Positions 8,197-16,328 of a stretch of DNA of 34,662 nucleotides are shown here, piece by piece. The stretch covers positions 1 through 34,662 of the forward strand of contig JBMFTZ010000005.1 of assembly GCA_049966775.1 (NCBI GenBank), in the 5' to 3' direction. Each line of letters opens with the position of its first letter. Positions within the stretch are counted from its first letter, which is position 1. The stretch is from JAKAWW01 sp049966775. Lineage in GTDB: Archaea; Micrarchaeota; Micrarchaeia; Micrarchaeales; Micrarchaeaceae. A model generated the notes under the pieces. That model saw nothing but the letters and a program-made list of their open reading frames with translations, made no database searches and was not told the DNA's origin. The position numbers were made by a program, and so were the translations under genes.

Positions 8197-8835
8197 CTAT
8201 GCAAACGCCTCATACGCCTCTGCGGCGCCCCTCACAAGTATGTATGCAACAAGCAGTGCAACAAGCACGTAGCCCACTATGGCGGGGTAGGCAAGCACAT
8301 AAACCAGCATAAGGTAGGAGAACGCGACAAACTTTACCACATTTATGCCCGCGCGGCTTATGTTTGAGCCATAAACTGCTTTTGCGAATCCAGTCTTAAG
8401 CTTTGAAGATGTGCCCCTTGCCACCATGAGCGCGTCGACAAACGAATGCCTTATTATCATGATCAGTATCACGAACAATGGTATCACATGCAGGAATGTG
8501 AAAGCAGCCCAAAGCGAGTATTCTACGGCGCGATCACCGGCGATATCCATCCTTGGCCCGTAGGCGAACCTGGCGCCTATTTGCTGCTTATAGGCTTTTA
8601 TCGACTCCAGCTCATCGCCGGGAAGCTTGTGCAGCGCGTAAAGCAGGTATTTGTAGAAGCCCACCTTGCCTTTGCTTATCTCATGAAGCGCGGCAAATCC
8701 GTCAAGCCCGTCCATTGCAAGAGCTATTGCAAAAAGAATTATGGAAACCCACGGGTTGAATTTTACTATTACAAGGTAGATTATGAATATTACAAGCAGG
8801 ACGCGCAATATTGTAAGCATGTCCGCGCTTCGCAT
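8197..8835 (-). CDS. CDP-alcohol phosphotransferase family membrane protein with an inserted segment
   Basis: This 212-residue protein has about six membrane helices. Members move a phospho-alcohol from a CDP-lipid (or CDP-alcohol) in archaeal or bacterial phospholipid synthesis. The catalytic motif is visible but split: Asp42-x-x-Asp45-Gly46-x-x-Ala49, then Gly93-x3-Asp97-x3-Asp101. The usual Arg after Ala is Leu50, and about 42 residues instead of 8 separate the halves. A conserved second patch follows (GTSSKLKTGFAKAVY, 141-155). The start at 8835 is preferred because GTGGTG sits 2-3 bases upstream and a TATA-like CTATAAAT lies about 40 bases upstream, inside the longer open frame. The substrate cannot be assigned. 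Confidence 0.8.
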   Translation of the reverse strand: MRSADMLTILRVLLVIFIIYLVIVKFNPWVSIILFAIALAMDGLDGFAALHEISKGKVGFYKYLLYALHKLPGDELESIKAYKQQIGARFAYGPRMDIAGDRAVEYSLWAAFTFLHVIPLFVILIMIIRHSFVDALMVARGTSSKLKTGFAKAVYGSNISRAGINVVKFVAFSYLMLVYVLAYPAIVGYVLVALLVAYILVRGAAEAYEAFA

Positions 8836-8901
8836 GACACCACTCTTTGATAGCTTATTATCGAGGCATTGGAATTTATAGCTGTTGCTCACAAAAAAGC
8901 T

Positions 8902-9975
8902 TCACTTTTTAAGTACTGATTCATAGACCTTGAGGGTGTTTTCTGCACATCTTTCCCAGGTGAAGCTTCTTGCGTATTCAGCAGCCTTCTTCCTCAGCTT
9001 TTCATCGTAGCCGTTTTCCTTCAAATTTTCTATTATCTGCGCCATCTGCTCCGCGCTCTCGGCTTCGAAGCAGTACTTTCTTACCTCTGAGGGTATTCTG
9101 CCGCGTTTGTTTATGATTACAGGCAACCCCCTTGCTTGGGCTTCTATTATAGGGAAGCCGAAACCTTCGTATGTGGTCGGGAACACAAACGCGTCAAAGC
9201 TGTCGTATATCTGCACCAGGTGCTCTTCTGGCGCAGGCCCCATAAACATTATCCGACTGTCACCCTGCGCGATGCGCACATAGCGCTCGTACTGGAACAT
9301 GCGCTTACCCCACACCTCAAATACAACATTTTTATCGGTCACACTTTTCATTGCGGCAATGGCCATGCCAAGGTTCTTCCTTATCCGGAATGTGCCGATG
9401 TAACCGACTTTGAAAATATCGTGCGCTTTCTTGCCGCTTGCTTCGTTTATAAACTTCGAGTCAATGCCATGGTTTACCACAAAAATCCGGTCTTTACTGT
9501 AGCCCCACCGTATTGCGTCGTCCCTTGTAAGCGATGATATAGCTATCAGGTAGTCGGATCTTCTTAGCGAAGAGTAGGCAAGCGGTATTATGAGGCCATG
9601 CCGTATTATGCCTTTTGCACTTGATGTGTCTATGTCTTTTTCGACATCGAACATAAACTCAAAACTGTGGACCGTTGACACAATAACAGCTTTGCCCTTT
9701 TTTTGGGGGAAGAAGGGCTTCAGGTCGGGATTGTGCAGTATGTCATAGCTTGACAGGTTCTTGAACATGGTGCCGAGCATGAGCGAGAAGCCCGAACCCA
9801 TGCGCAGGCGCGGTACCTCTATTTTGTCGATGTGCAACCCGTTCGCGCCCAGATTGCGCAGCGATGCATATAGCTGCGACATGTAGCGGGTGACGCTGCG
9901 CTTTTTAACATCGGCAATGTCAGACTCGTCAAACTCGCCTTTTATTCCCAACATCCCCACGTACATTGCCATCAT
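8902..9975 (-). CDS. Glycosyltransferase, GT4 family (GT-B fold)
   Basis: This 357-residue protein has no evident membrane segment. The C-terminal half carries the GT4 nucleotide-sugar features: VGYIGTFRIRKNLG, the PTTYEGFGFPIIEAQARGLPVI block with the EGFGFPxxEA signature, and a terminal helix FTWERCAENTLKVYES. The N-terminal acceptor half is divergent, as usual. It probably adds a sugar to a lipid carrier or surface glycan on the cytoplasmic face. Three Met codons (9975, 9972, 9966) compete as start, and a TATA-like element lies ~20-25 bases upstream. The gene is divergent from the large GT-C-like membrane gene at 10094. Sugar and linkage are unknown. Confidence 0.9.
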   Translation of the reverse strand: MMAMYVGMLGIKGEFDESDIADVKKRSVTRYMSQLYASLRNLGANGLHIDKIEVPRLRMGSGFSLMLGTMFKNLSSYDILHNPDLKPFFPQKKGKAVIVSTVHSFEFMFDVEKDIDTSSAKGIIRHGLIIPLAYSSLRRSDYLIAISSLTRDDAIRWGYSKDRIFVVNHGIDSKFINEASGKKAHDIFKVGYIGTFRIRKNLGMAIAAMKSVTDKNVVFEVWGKRMFQYERYVRIAQGDSRIMFMGPAPEEHLVQIYDSFDAFVFPTTYEGFGFPIIEAQARGLPVIINKRGRIPSEVRKYCFEAESAEQMAQIIENLKENGYDEKLRKKAAEYARSFTWERCAENTLKVYESVLKK

Positions 9976-10064
9976 GCCCGATCTAAGCTTCTCATTATAG
10001 GCATATGCAGAAGCGCTCTTCGCTCAAAACGTTTTCCTTTTATTAGATGCTTCTTTGATTAGGA

Positions 10065-10072
10065 ATAAATAC
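10065..10072 (+). promoter_or_regulatory. TATA box for large membrane glycosyltransferase gene
   Basis: ATAAATAC is centred ~25 bases before ATG 10094, as expected for a leaderless archaeal transcript. This supports choosing 10094 over the upstream TTG at 10055, which would lie before the promoter. Confidence 0.45.
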
Positions 10073-10093
10073 TTTCCATTCAAATCTAAAAGC

Positions 10094-12277
10094 ATGCTAT
10101 TGCATGATAATATGCGCAACACATACAAGGAATACACCTATATAGCAATCGCGTACCTGCTTATTGCGCTTGTGTTTTTTTGGCCCATCATGGCAGGGAA
10201 AAGCACCGGCATAGGCGGCGATACAGCGCAGAGCATGTGGGAGCTCTGGTGGGTGCCGTTCTCCGTATTCACGCTACACGCACAGCCTTACTTTACTTCC
10301 TTTGTGTACTTTCCGGTGGGGGCAAACCTCGCCACGCAGACTTTGGCGCCGCTCGCTGGCATCTTCTTCATGCCGTTCCAAGCGCTTGGACTGCCAGCTG
10401 AGCTCAACATATTCCTGGTTGCAAGCTTCGCCCTTTCGGGCTTGTTCGCATATGCGCTCGCGTTCCACTTCACGCACAGCAAGCTCGGCTCTTTTGCAGC
10501 AGGATTCATATATACTTTCGCGCCGATGCACATAGCGCAATCCTATTCCCACTTGCAGTGGATAAGCATAGGCTTCATACCACTGTTCCTGCTCTTCATG
10601 GCGAAGCTAGCTGAGGAGAGGAAGCCTTCCTATGCGGTATACGCGGGCATATCTTTTGTATTGCTCACGTTCATGGGCGACATAGAGCAGGGTATTATAG
10701 CCGCACTGGTTGCGTTCCTCGCGCTTCTTTATCTGCTTGCCGTTAATAGGAAGGTTCTGCTCGATAAGAAGGTTGTGGCAGGGGCGGTGATATTTGTAGT
10801 GACTGTCGCAGTACTCGGCGCTCCTTTCTTCGTGTATATATTGAAGTTTGTGGTTTCGCCCGCATTTGCGCAGACAAGGCTTCAATCTGGTCTTGAATAT
10901 AATGTGCTTTACAGCCCTGACCTGCTTTCTTTCTTGGTGCCTAGCCCTATGAACATGCTATTTAGCGGGGCGACCAGCAATCTGTACTATATATTTGAAG
11001 CGGATCCCACAGAGCGCATAACGTATCTGGGGTACACGGTAATTGTACTCGCACTGCTAGGCGTCTTCAACGACAGGAGGAACAGGCTTAGGAATGTGGG
11101 CGTCTTTGTATTCCTAGCTGCGGTGCTTCTTCTGCTCTCTTATGGGCCATACCTGCAGGTCAATGGCGCCGTCACAAAGCTGCCCGGCCTGTATCTCGCA
11201 TACCATTACATACCGCTGCTCAACAGCCTCCGCGAGCCGGGCAGGTTCGACATGGTCGCTATGCTTTTCGTGGCGGTGCTCGCCGCTTTCGGCTTCAAAG
11301 GCATTGAGCAAGGGATCAAGAACAGAAACAGCATATATGCAACATTTGCGATTGTGATGATACTTCTGCTCATAGAATACAATGCAATACCCATAGGAAG
11401 CCTTGCTGCGAAGTATGCTAATGCATATATTCCAAAAGCCTATCCCGAGATCGGAAATATTACGGGCAACTTTTCGGTGCTGGTGCTGCCCGCGCTGCCC
11501 GACTTAAACAGCGCAGCGCCAAACTATTACCCCGGTCTTGAGCTTTACTACCAGACAACAATGAAGAAGCCTCTTATAGGAGGATACACCACAAGGTTCA
11601 ACAATACGCAGCAATATGCGCTTGAGAGCATGCCCCTTATAGGCACAGCAACGTATCTGCAATCAAACGTGAGCGCATACTATTCGCCCCTCAATGAAAA
11701 TTATACCAAGGCGACGCTCTTGCTGCTCAGTGCTTATCGTACCAGATTCATATCGGTGATAAGGAGCGCGTACAGCACGCAAGCGCTCGGTGCGCTGGTG
11801 GGCTACCTGGATGGCGTGTTTGGAAGCCCGGTGTACGTGAGCAATACAACTATCGTGTTTTCGACCTACAACGGTCTTGCCAGCACAAAAATAAGCGCGC
11901 CAGTGGCTTATACGCCAGCAATTGCAGGTTACGCATATAGTGCGTGGCAGCCCGGCTCCGTGCTTTGCGGCAGCAGCCCTTACTGCAACTCCACCTTCAA
12001 GTCCATGTGGTGGGCGCAGAACAGCTACGCTTTCGTGGACGTATACGCACCAGCGTCGACCAGCGCGAGGATAAGCCTGCTCACTATGGCCTACCCTGAG
12101 CGTGCGCTTGTTTACGTGTATGATGACGGCAGCATCCTAGGCAGGACGGTATTCAATGCGAGCACAAGCACATACACATTCAATGCGATCCTCGCGCAAG
12201 GCATGAACCAGATTGCGCTAGTTGATAGCAGCAACAGCACCATTTTTGGCATAGACAACCTTACCATTTACACTTGA
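10094..12277 (+). CDS. Large polytopic membrane protein, GT-C glycosyltransferase-like, with extracellular C-terminal domain
   Basis: This 727-residue protein has about 11-12 membrane helices in the first ~460 residues, followed by ~270 residues that look extracytoplasmic and carry several N-x-S/T sequons. The first outer loop holds GIGGDTAQSMWELWW, an acidic motif in the position typical of GT-C enzymes that use lipid-linked sugars. The C-terminal domain has beta-sandwich character (short hydrophobic strands, Tyr/Ser/Thr rich). The role is probably transfer of a sugar, or flipping or polymerising of glycans, at the outer membrane face. No specific family was recognised. The start at 10094 fits a leaderless promoter; ATG 10112 is an alternative. 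Confidence 0.7.
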   Translation: MLLHDNMRNTYKEYTYIAIAYLLIALVFFWPIMAGKSTGIGGDTAQSMWELWWVPFSVFTLHAQPYFTSFVYFPVGANLATQTLAPLAGIFFMPFQALGLPAELNIFLVASFALSGLFAYALAFHFTHSKLGSFAAGFIYTFAPMHIAQSYSHLQWISIGFIPLFLLFMAKLAEERKPSYAVYAGISFVLLTFMGDIEQGIIAALVAFLALLYLLAVNRKVLLDKKVVAGAVIFVVTVAVLGAPFFVYILKFVVSPAFAQTRLQSGLEYNVLYSPDLLSFLVPSPMNMLFSGATSNLYYIFEADPTERITYLGYTVIVLALLGVFNDRRNRLRNVGVFVFLAAVLLLLSYGPYLQVNGAVTKLPGLYLAYHYIPLLNSLREPGRFDMVAMLFVAVLAAFGFKGIEQGIKNRNSIYATFAIVMILLLIEYNAIPIGSLAAKYANAYIPKAYPEIGNITGNFSVLVLPALPDLNSAAPNYYPGLELYYQTTMKKPLIGGYTTRFNNTQQYALESMPLIGTATYLQSNVSAYYSPLNENYTKATLLLLSAYRTRFISVIRSAYSTQALGALVGYLDGVFGSPVYVSNTTIVFSTYNGLASTKISAPVAYTPAIAGYAYSAWQPGSVLCGSSPYCNSTFKSMWWAQNSYAFVDVYAPASTSARISLLTMAYPERALVYVYDDGSILGRTVFNASTSTYTFNAILAQGMNQIALVDSSNSTIFGIDNLTIYT

Positions 12278-12388
12278 AGCGTTAGCTTGCCCTGTGCAAG
12301 GTTATACGAATCGCCACCATGCGCCTGCTCCACAATAGAGCACACGGGCACTTGCACTGAAGGCAGAACCTAGCTTGTGCCTTGCGCT

Positions 12389-13081
12389 TCACTTCTCTCC
12401 GCTCGGCGCCTGCGCGCGCCCGTCAAGGTATATTTCACTTGAAAGCTTGAGCTTTGATACCGAATGAGCAACCACCTTGCCCTTGCCCGTGAATTCTGCA
12501 AGAAACACGCCGACGCCGCCAAACATCATAGTCTTTATGTTGTCTACGAAGGTTATCCTGTATTTGAGCGACACGTCAAAACCCGCTATATGCCCTGGAT
12601 CTATTTCAAGAGGGGTGGTTCCGTCAAGATTGTATTCTATTATATCGCCCACTATGTGCATGAACACCGTGCCCGGGCCTTCGAACTTCTGGAGCACCAG
12701 CCCAGCGCCGCCGAAGAATGCCGCGCCTACGCTTACCGTGCCTATTGTGAACTTGACGGTGCTTTCAGCAGCTAGGAACGCATCGTGCTCCGCCACAAAT
12801 TGCTCGCCCTGATTGAGCTTGACTACGTACACCTTGCCGGGGAGCACCCCGGAAACGGACACATTTCCGGGCGAGCCCTGAGCGGTGAATTCAGTCAGCA
12901 TGCCCGTTGCACCCGTAACCTTGCGCTCTATGGCACCTATGATCCCGCCCACTAGCTTAGGCTCCATCTTGACATTCCCGCTCTTGCTCACGAGCTTGCC
13001 GGAATCGGTGAATATCTTTTCGCCAGGATCAAGTAAGATCTTGACAGCCTGCATGTTGTTGCCCAATATTTCATATTTCAT
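12389..13081 (-). CDS. AIM24 family (TIGR00266-type) beta-prism protein
   Basis: This 230-residue protein has the AIM24 pattern: repeated beta hairpins with Gly-rich turns, GGIIGAIERKVTGATGMLTEF near the N-terminus, FFGGAGLVLQKFEGPGTVFMH in the middle and a second GGVGVFLAEFTGKGKV near the C-terminus. These two halves look like an internal duplication. Members are widespread in bacteria and archaea; mitochondrial AIM24 affects inner-membrane complex assembly, but no prokaryotic biochemical role is established. The start at 13081 is chosen because GGTGG sits 5-8 bases upstream; an upstream in-frame Met would lie before this site. No membrane segment is seen. Confidence 0.88.
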   Translation of the reverse strand: MKYEILGNNMQAVKILLDPGEKIFTDSGKLVSKSGNVKMEPKLVGGIIGAIERKVTGATGMLTEFTAQGSPGNVSVSGVLPGKVYVVKLNQGEQFVAEHDAFLAAESTVKFTIGTVSVGAAFFGGAGLVLQKFEGPGTVFMHIVGDIIEYNLDGTTPLEIDPGHIAGFDVSLKYRITFVDNIKTMMFGGVGVFLAEFTGKGKVVAHSVSKLKLSSEIYLDGRAQAPSGEK

Positions 13082-13134
13082 CAAACCACCATAGAGCATT
13101 CCGCAGGCAAATGTAATAATACTTTCCGTGCGCG

Positions 13135-14847
13135 CTATGAGAGGATCAGTCCGCGCAGCGAGGCGCAGTCCATATTCATAAATACACTGTACTGCACTGC
13201 GCCGCTTATGCCGGAATATGCGCCTGCATGCGGATCGCTTACCACTACCACAGTTTTCCGGTAACGCACCCTGCCAGCGAGCATCTGCTTGGTAGCTGCG
13301 ATGCTTTTGAGGCCCGTTTCGTACTCTATTGCTGCTCCCTGCGCAACTATGTCAGGGCCTTTGTGCGAAATGTTTATGACGCAACCTATGCCACAGGAGC
13401 GCAGCCTTTCCGCTATCTTCCTTATGCGCACCTCGTGTTCGATGCTCAGCACCTTGCTGTACTTCATGAGCCATTCCTCTCCATTCTCCGTAAACGACTC
13501 TATTGCATTGCTCGCCTTCAGGCGCTCGAGCACGCCCCCGAGCGCTTTTACATCGGCTACTGATTCCAGGGCTGCGCGCTTCATCGGCTGCACAAGAAGC
13601 GAAAGCACACGCTCTTCGCCTGCGCCGCTTTCAGCGCCATAAAAGCTGTTGGCGAACAAGCGGGCAGTGCTTACTAGTACGGGCATCCTGTGCGCGCTGC
13701 AAGTGAGCAGCGCTTCGTGCTTGCCGAGCGTACGTAGCTTTTCCTTTATGGCGTTCTGCATTTCCGGCAGCGCTCCGGAAAGCACGCTCGATACATAGTT
13801 GATCTCGCTGGGCTCCTTTGCATAGAAGCTCATGAACGTTGATGCGTTCGCGATTATGCGCTTGTCCAGCATGCTTGACATGTGGGATATTATTATGGCG
13901 CCAAAGCCGAACTTACGCCCCTCTTCTATTATGTTGCCGATAATCCTTGCGCCTGCCTCGTCGCCCAATATGAGCTGCGACTCGTCAAGCACCACATACA
14001 TTGAAACACCCTGCTCCTTCTTTGCTGCATGCATATGGTGGTACAGCCGCCTCAGCAGCTCGCTTATATACAAAATCCTGACGCGCTCGCTACCCACGCT
14101 TGCAAGGGAGAAAGAGCTTATGCCGCTTGCTATGCTGCCGATATTCATGCTTCCCTGCCTGAAAGCGCCTCTCTGCAGCATCGAAAGCTTCTGGTACATG
14201 CTGCGCAGGCTGTTGCTCTCCTGCACTCCTTTCGAAAGCCTTATGAACACGCTCAGCTCTTCCAGAAGATCGTGAATTGTTGGCTCGCGTTCCATGTACG
14301 ACTCGCTTCTGCTCCTTGCGCCCTTGTGCATGTATGTGTACCACAGGCACGAATTGAGCTTCATCGCCTGCAGGTAGCCCAAATTGAATACGCCCTTCAA
14401 GAGCCCTGTTAGCTCGTCTATCCTGTCCCCTATTGTGCTGCCGTCAAGCCCAAGCAGGTTTATGCCGTTATGCGACGCATCTATCACAGCGCCCCCTATG
14501 CTCTTCACCAATGATTCATGCTCGTTGTTTGAATCGAACAGTATGCATGAAACGCCGCCACTGCGCATGTCTTTGAGCATAGATCTTAGCAACGTGCTCT
14601 TGCCTATCCCGCTCATGCCCGCCATTACAATGTGAGGGTTTGGCTCTTCTCCAGGATAGATGCTCAGTCTCCTTTTCCAGCGTTTCCACCTGTATGTGTA
14701 TTCGTGCACCGGCGGCTTTTGGTACTGAAATGCGAATGCATGTACCATTTTTAGCACGCGCATGGATGTGCCAATGCGCATCGAAAACCTGTTTTCGTGC
14801 TTTCCTTTAATCAGGCCGCATATTTTTTCCACCAAGTTTAGTTTCAT
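13135..14847 (-). CDS. HerA/VirB4-type ATPase with PD-(D/E)XK nuclease-like C-terminus
   Basis: This 570-residue protein has Walker A GMSGIGKST (77-85), a Walker B strand MYVVLDESQLIL, and a following GFGAIIISHM (sensor-like) segment, as in HerA/FtsK/VirB4 DNA-pumping ATPases. The last ~120 residues contain a helix, a strand, GPD (Asp499) and, after a short loop, IEYE (Glu508, Glu510), then a helix and the strand TVVVVS. That is the order of a restriction-endonuclease-like fold, though Lys of E-x-K is Glu. It may act in DNA processing or repair, or in an element's DNA transfer. GGTGAT lies 3 bases before ATG 14847; ATG 14850 directly precedes it. The frame stays open to 15015 across tRNA-Ser, which is non-coding on this strand. 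Confidence 0.82.
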   Translation of the reverse strand: MKLNLVEKICGLIKGKHENRFSMRIGTSMRVLKMVHAFAFQYQKPPVHEYTYRWKRWKRRLSIYPGEEPNPHIVMAGMSGIGKSTLLRSMLKDMRSGGVSCILFDSNNEHESLVKSIGGAVIDASHNGINLLGLDGSTIGDRIDELTGLLKGVFNLGYLQAMKLNSCLWYTYMHKGARSRSESYMEREPTIHDLLEELSVFIRLSKGVQESNSLRSMYQKLSMLQRGAFRQGSMNIGSIASGISSFSLASVGSERVRILYISELLRRLYHHMHAAKKEQGVSMYVVLDESQLILGDEAGARIIGNIIEEGRKFGFGAIIISHMSSMLDKRIIANASTFMSFYAKEPSEINYVSSVLSGALPEMQNAIKEKLRTLGKHEALLTCSAHRMPVLVSTARLFANSFYGAESGAGEERVLSLLVQPMKRAALESVADVKALGGVLERLKASNAIESFTENGEEWLMKYSKVLSIEHEVRIRKIAERLRSCGIGCVINISHKGPDIVAQGAAIEYETGLKSIAATKQMLAGRVRYRKTVVVVSDPHAGAYSGISGAVQYSVFMNMDCASLRGLILS

Positions 14848-14902
14848 CATATCACCAAGCATAAATAATATAAAGCGGATTGCCCAAATGATATTGGAAC
14901 GT

Positions 14903-15023
14903 GCCAGGGTGGCGGAATCCGGTAACGCGCCGGTCTTGAGTTTTGGCTCAAGAGCTGATCTGTGATGCAAACAAGGCAACCGGTTTCCTTCGGGAATTTT
15001 GGGTTCAAATCCCAACCCTGGCG
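14903..15023 (+). tRNA. tRNA-Ser (anticodon UGA) with intron
   Basis: The acceptor is GCCAGGG (14903-14909) with CCCTGGC (15016-15022) and discriminator G15023. The D-stem is GCG/CGC. The anticodon stem is CCGGT (14930-14934) with ACCGG (14979-14983), and the T-arm TTGGG-TTCAAAT-CCCAA is 14999-15015. A long variable arm (TTCC/GGAA) and G73 mark a class II serine tRNA; leucine would normally have A73. Anticodon TGA is 14937-14939. The 37-base intron at 14941-14977 is inserted after position 37. No CCA is encoded. Confidence 0.95.
14941..14977 (+). other. tRNA-Ser intron with canonical bulge-helix-bulge
   Basis: The splice motif can be drawn exactly. The central 4-bp helix is CTTG (14935-14938) with CAAG (14972-14975). 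The 3-base bulges are AGT (cut after AG, 14940/14941) and GCA (cut after GC, 14977/14978). The inner helix is TTTG (14942-14945) with CAAA (14968-14971). This is the standard substrate of the archaeal tRNA-splicing endonuclease. The intron also contains CTCAAGA (14947-14953), the exact complement of the exon bases 14934-14940, a competing hairpin. Confidence 0.92.
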
Positions 15024-15107
15024 TACATTACACGCAAATCGAGGGAGTCGCGCATGAAATCAATGGCTTTGAACATCTGGCAGCACCAGTGGCCGGCGCA
15101 ACGCGAA

Positions 15108-15114
15108 AAGGTGA
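15108..15114 (+). promoter_or_regulatory. Ribosome binding site deciding the glycoside hydrolase start
   Basis: AAGGTGA ends 4 bases before the TTG at 15119 and matches the anti-SD of archaeal 16S rRNA well. It is the main reason for choosing a TTG start rather than the GTG at 15089 or anything inside the tRNA. Confidence 0.7.
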
Positions 15115-15118
15115 CGGC

Positions 15119-16099
15119 TTGAAAAAGGGGCATGTTGCTATTGGCTTGGCTGTGGTGCTGCTTGTCGCGGCTTTGCTGGTTGCGCTCTTTGCAGGCTATA
15201 AGGCGGCAGGCTTGCCAAAAAGGCTGGGCTTCACATTGGGCGTATGCACCCACGGCAATGAGAGCTCAGAGCTTTACGCGCTCGAGCACGGCGTGAGGCG
15301 CTTCCGCACCGACATAAGCCTGAGCGGCAGCCAGGAAGCACTGCTTGGTATGGAGCATAACATGTACAATGCAAACTACCTCGGCATTCTTGACTACGAA
15401 ACGCTGCCGGGCGGCTCGTCAAACAAAAACTGGAGCCTTGAAGAATGGAATGCAAGCGTAGCTAACGCGATAAATGCATACCCGTGGATAAGCGCGTGGG
15501 AAATATGGAACGAGCCGCTTGTTGCGCAGTTCCAGACGGGCTACATGAACGGCAGCGCACACAACTACTATATGCTGATAAAGAGCGCCTACACTATAAT
15601 AAAGGCGAGGGAGCCAAACGCGACAATCGTGTGCTTTGGCGGAGCGCCGATTGCGGACTACCCGGCAATGCTCTGGTACGCGCAGGTCTGGAATTATGGA
15701 GCTTCAAAATACTGCGATGCGATATCCATACACGCATACCAGTATGCGCCAGCGCTGCTGAGCAGCGAGCAGCTTCAAGCATGGAAAGCAAGCATCTACG
15801 CGTATGAGAACCTTACCGGCAAGCCCATATGGATTACCGAATTTGGCATGCCCTCATACTCGGAGGAGCTGCAAGGCTATACGCAATCGATGCAGGAAGC
15901 TTTTTTCGCGCAAAGCCTGAATCTGTTCAACAGCATGAGCTTTGTAAAAAGGGCTTACTGGTATGACCTGTGGGGCCTATCTGACGGAGCGGCTGGCAAT
16001 AATTTCGGACTTCTCAACCTGACTGATCCGAATTCTAGCGTTACGAGCAAGGCGTGGCACGCTTTTCTCAGCGCGTACTCTGGAGGCGCTTCCAACTGA
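15119..16099 (+). CDS. Membrane-anchored glycoside hydrolase (TIM-barrel, clan GH-A type)
   Basis: This 326-residue protein has an N-terminal signal anchor (about 6-26) followed by a barrel domain predicted outside the cell. Catalytic features of clan GH-A are clear: WEIWNEP with acid/base Glu132 after strand 4, SIHAYQY near 203-209, and WITEFGMP with nucleophile Glu241 after strand 7. It resembles GH5/GH39/GH53-like enzymes but no exact family could be fixed. It has several N-x-S/T sequons. The TTG start at 15119 is set by an AAGGTGA site. It lies 95 bases after tRNA-Ser. It could trim the cell's own surface glycans or attack host or environmental polysaccharides. Confidence 0.85.
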   Translation: MKKGHVAIGLAVVLLVAALLVALFAGYKAAGLPKRLGFTLGVCTHGNESSELYALEHGVRRFRTDISLSGSQEALLGMEHNMYNANYLGILDYETLPGGSSNKNWSLEEWNASVANAINAYPWISAWEIWNEPLVAQFQTGYMNGSAHNYYMLIKSAYTIIKAREPNATIVCFGGAPIADYPAMLWYAQVWNYGASKYCDAISIHAYQYAPALLSSEQLQAWKASIYAYENLTGKPIWITEFGMPSYSEELQGYTQSMQEAFFAQSLNLFNSMSFVKRAYWYDLWGLSDGAAGNNFGLLNLTDPNSSVTSKAWHAFLSAYSGGASN

Positions 16100-16328
16100 C
16101 TCGGCCGCTCATGGCAAGCTCGCCCAAAAAGCGCGCTTGCTTTCTGGCGCGCTGCTCGCGCATCTTCTTGATCGCTTGCGACAATTATCTATTTGCTGTT
16201 AGACAATAGTCCATATGAACCGAAAGCAACTAATTATATATGGTGTCATTGGACAAACACCCATAGCCAGCAAAATCGCTTTAATATCTGCCATCTGATT
16301 GATACCAGAACGGCGTGCGAACCACGCG
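16100..16328. other. Intergenic stretch upstream of the proteasome-like cluster
   Basis: No convincing gene is seen. The left part is GC-rich with dyad-like GCGCGCTTGC/GCGCGCTGC text. The right part is AT-rich and has two TATA-like elements, AATTATATAT near 16229-16238 and TTTAATAT at 16280-16287. The latter would start transcription near 16310, just ahead of the first paralogue. Confidence 0.4.

Noticed and set aside
7107..8213. A 368-codon open frame on the minus strand opposite ftsZ.
   Set aside because: It lies exactly antisense to a fully conserved FtsZ, its translation is low-complexity Ser/Leu/Pro, and no promoter or binding site supports it.
14937..14952. Reading the tRNA as Leu(CAA) from the intron text CTCAAG.
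   Set aside because: That CTCAAG lies inside the intron; the discriminator is G and the mature loop gives anticodon TGA, both fitting serine.
14850..15015. Longer N-terminus for the HerA-like ATPase reaching 15015.
   Set aside because: It would run through the antisense of tRNA-Ser and past the GGTGAT site and TATA-like box just before 14847-14850.
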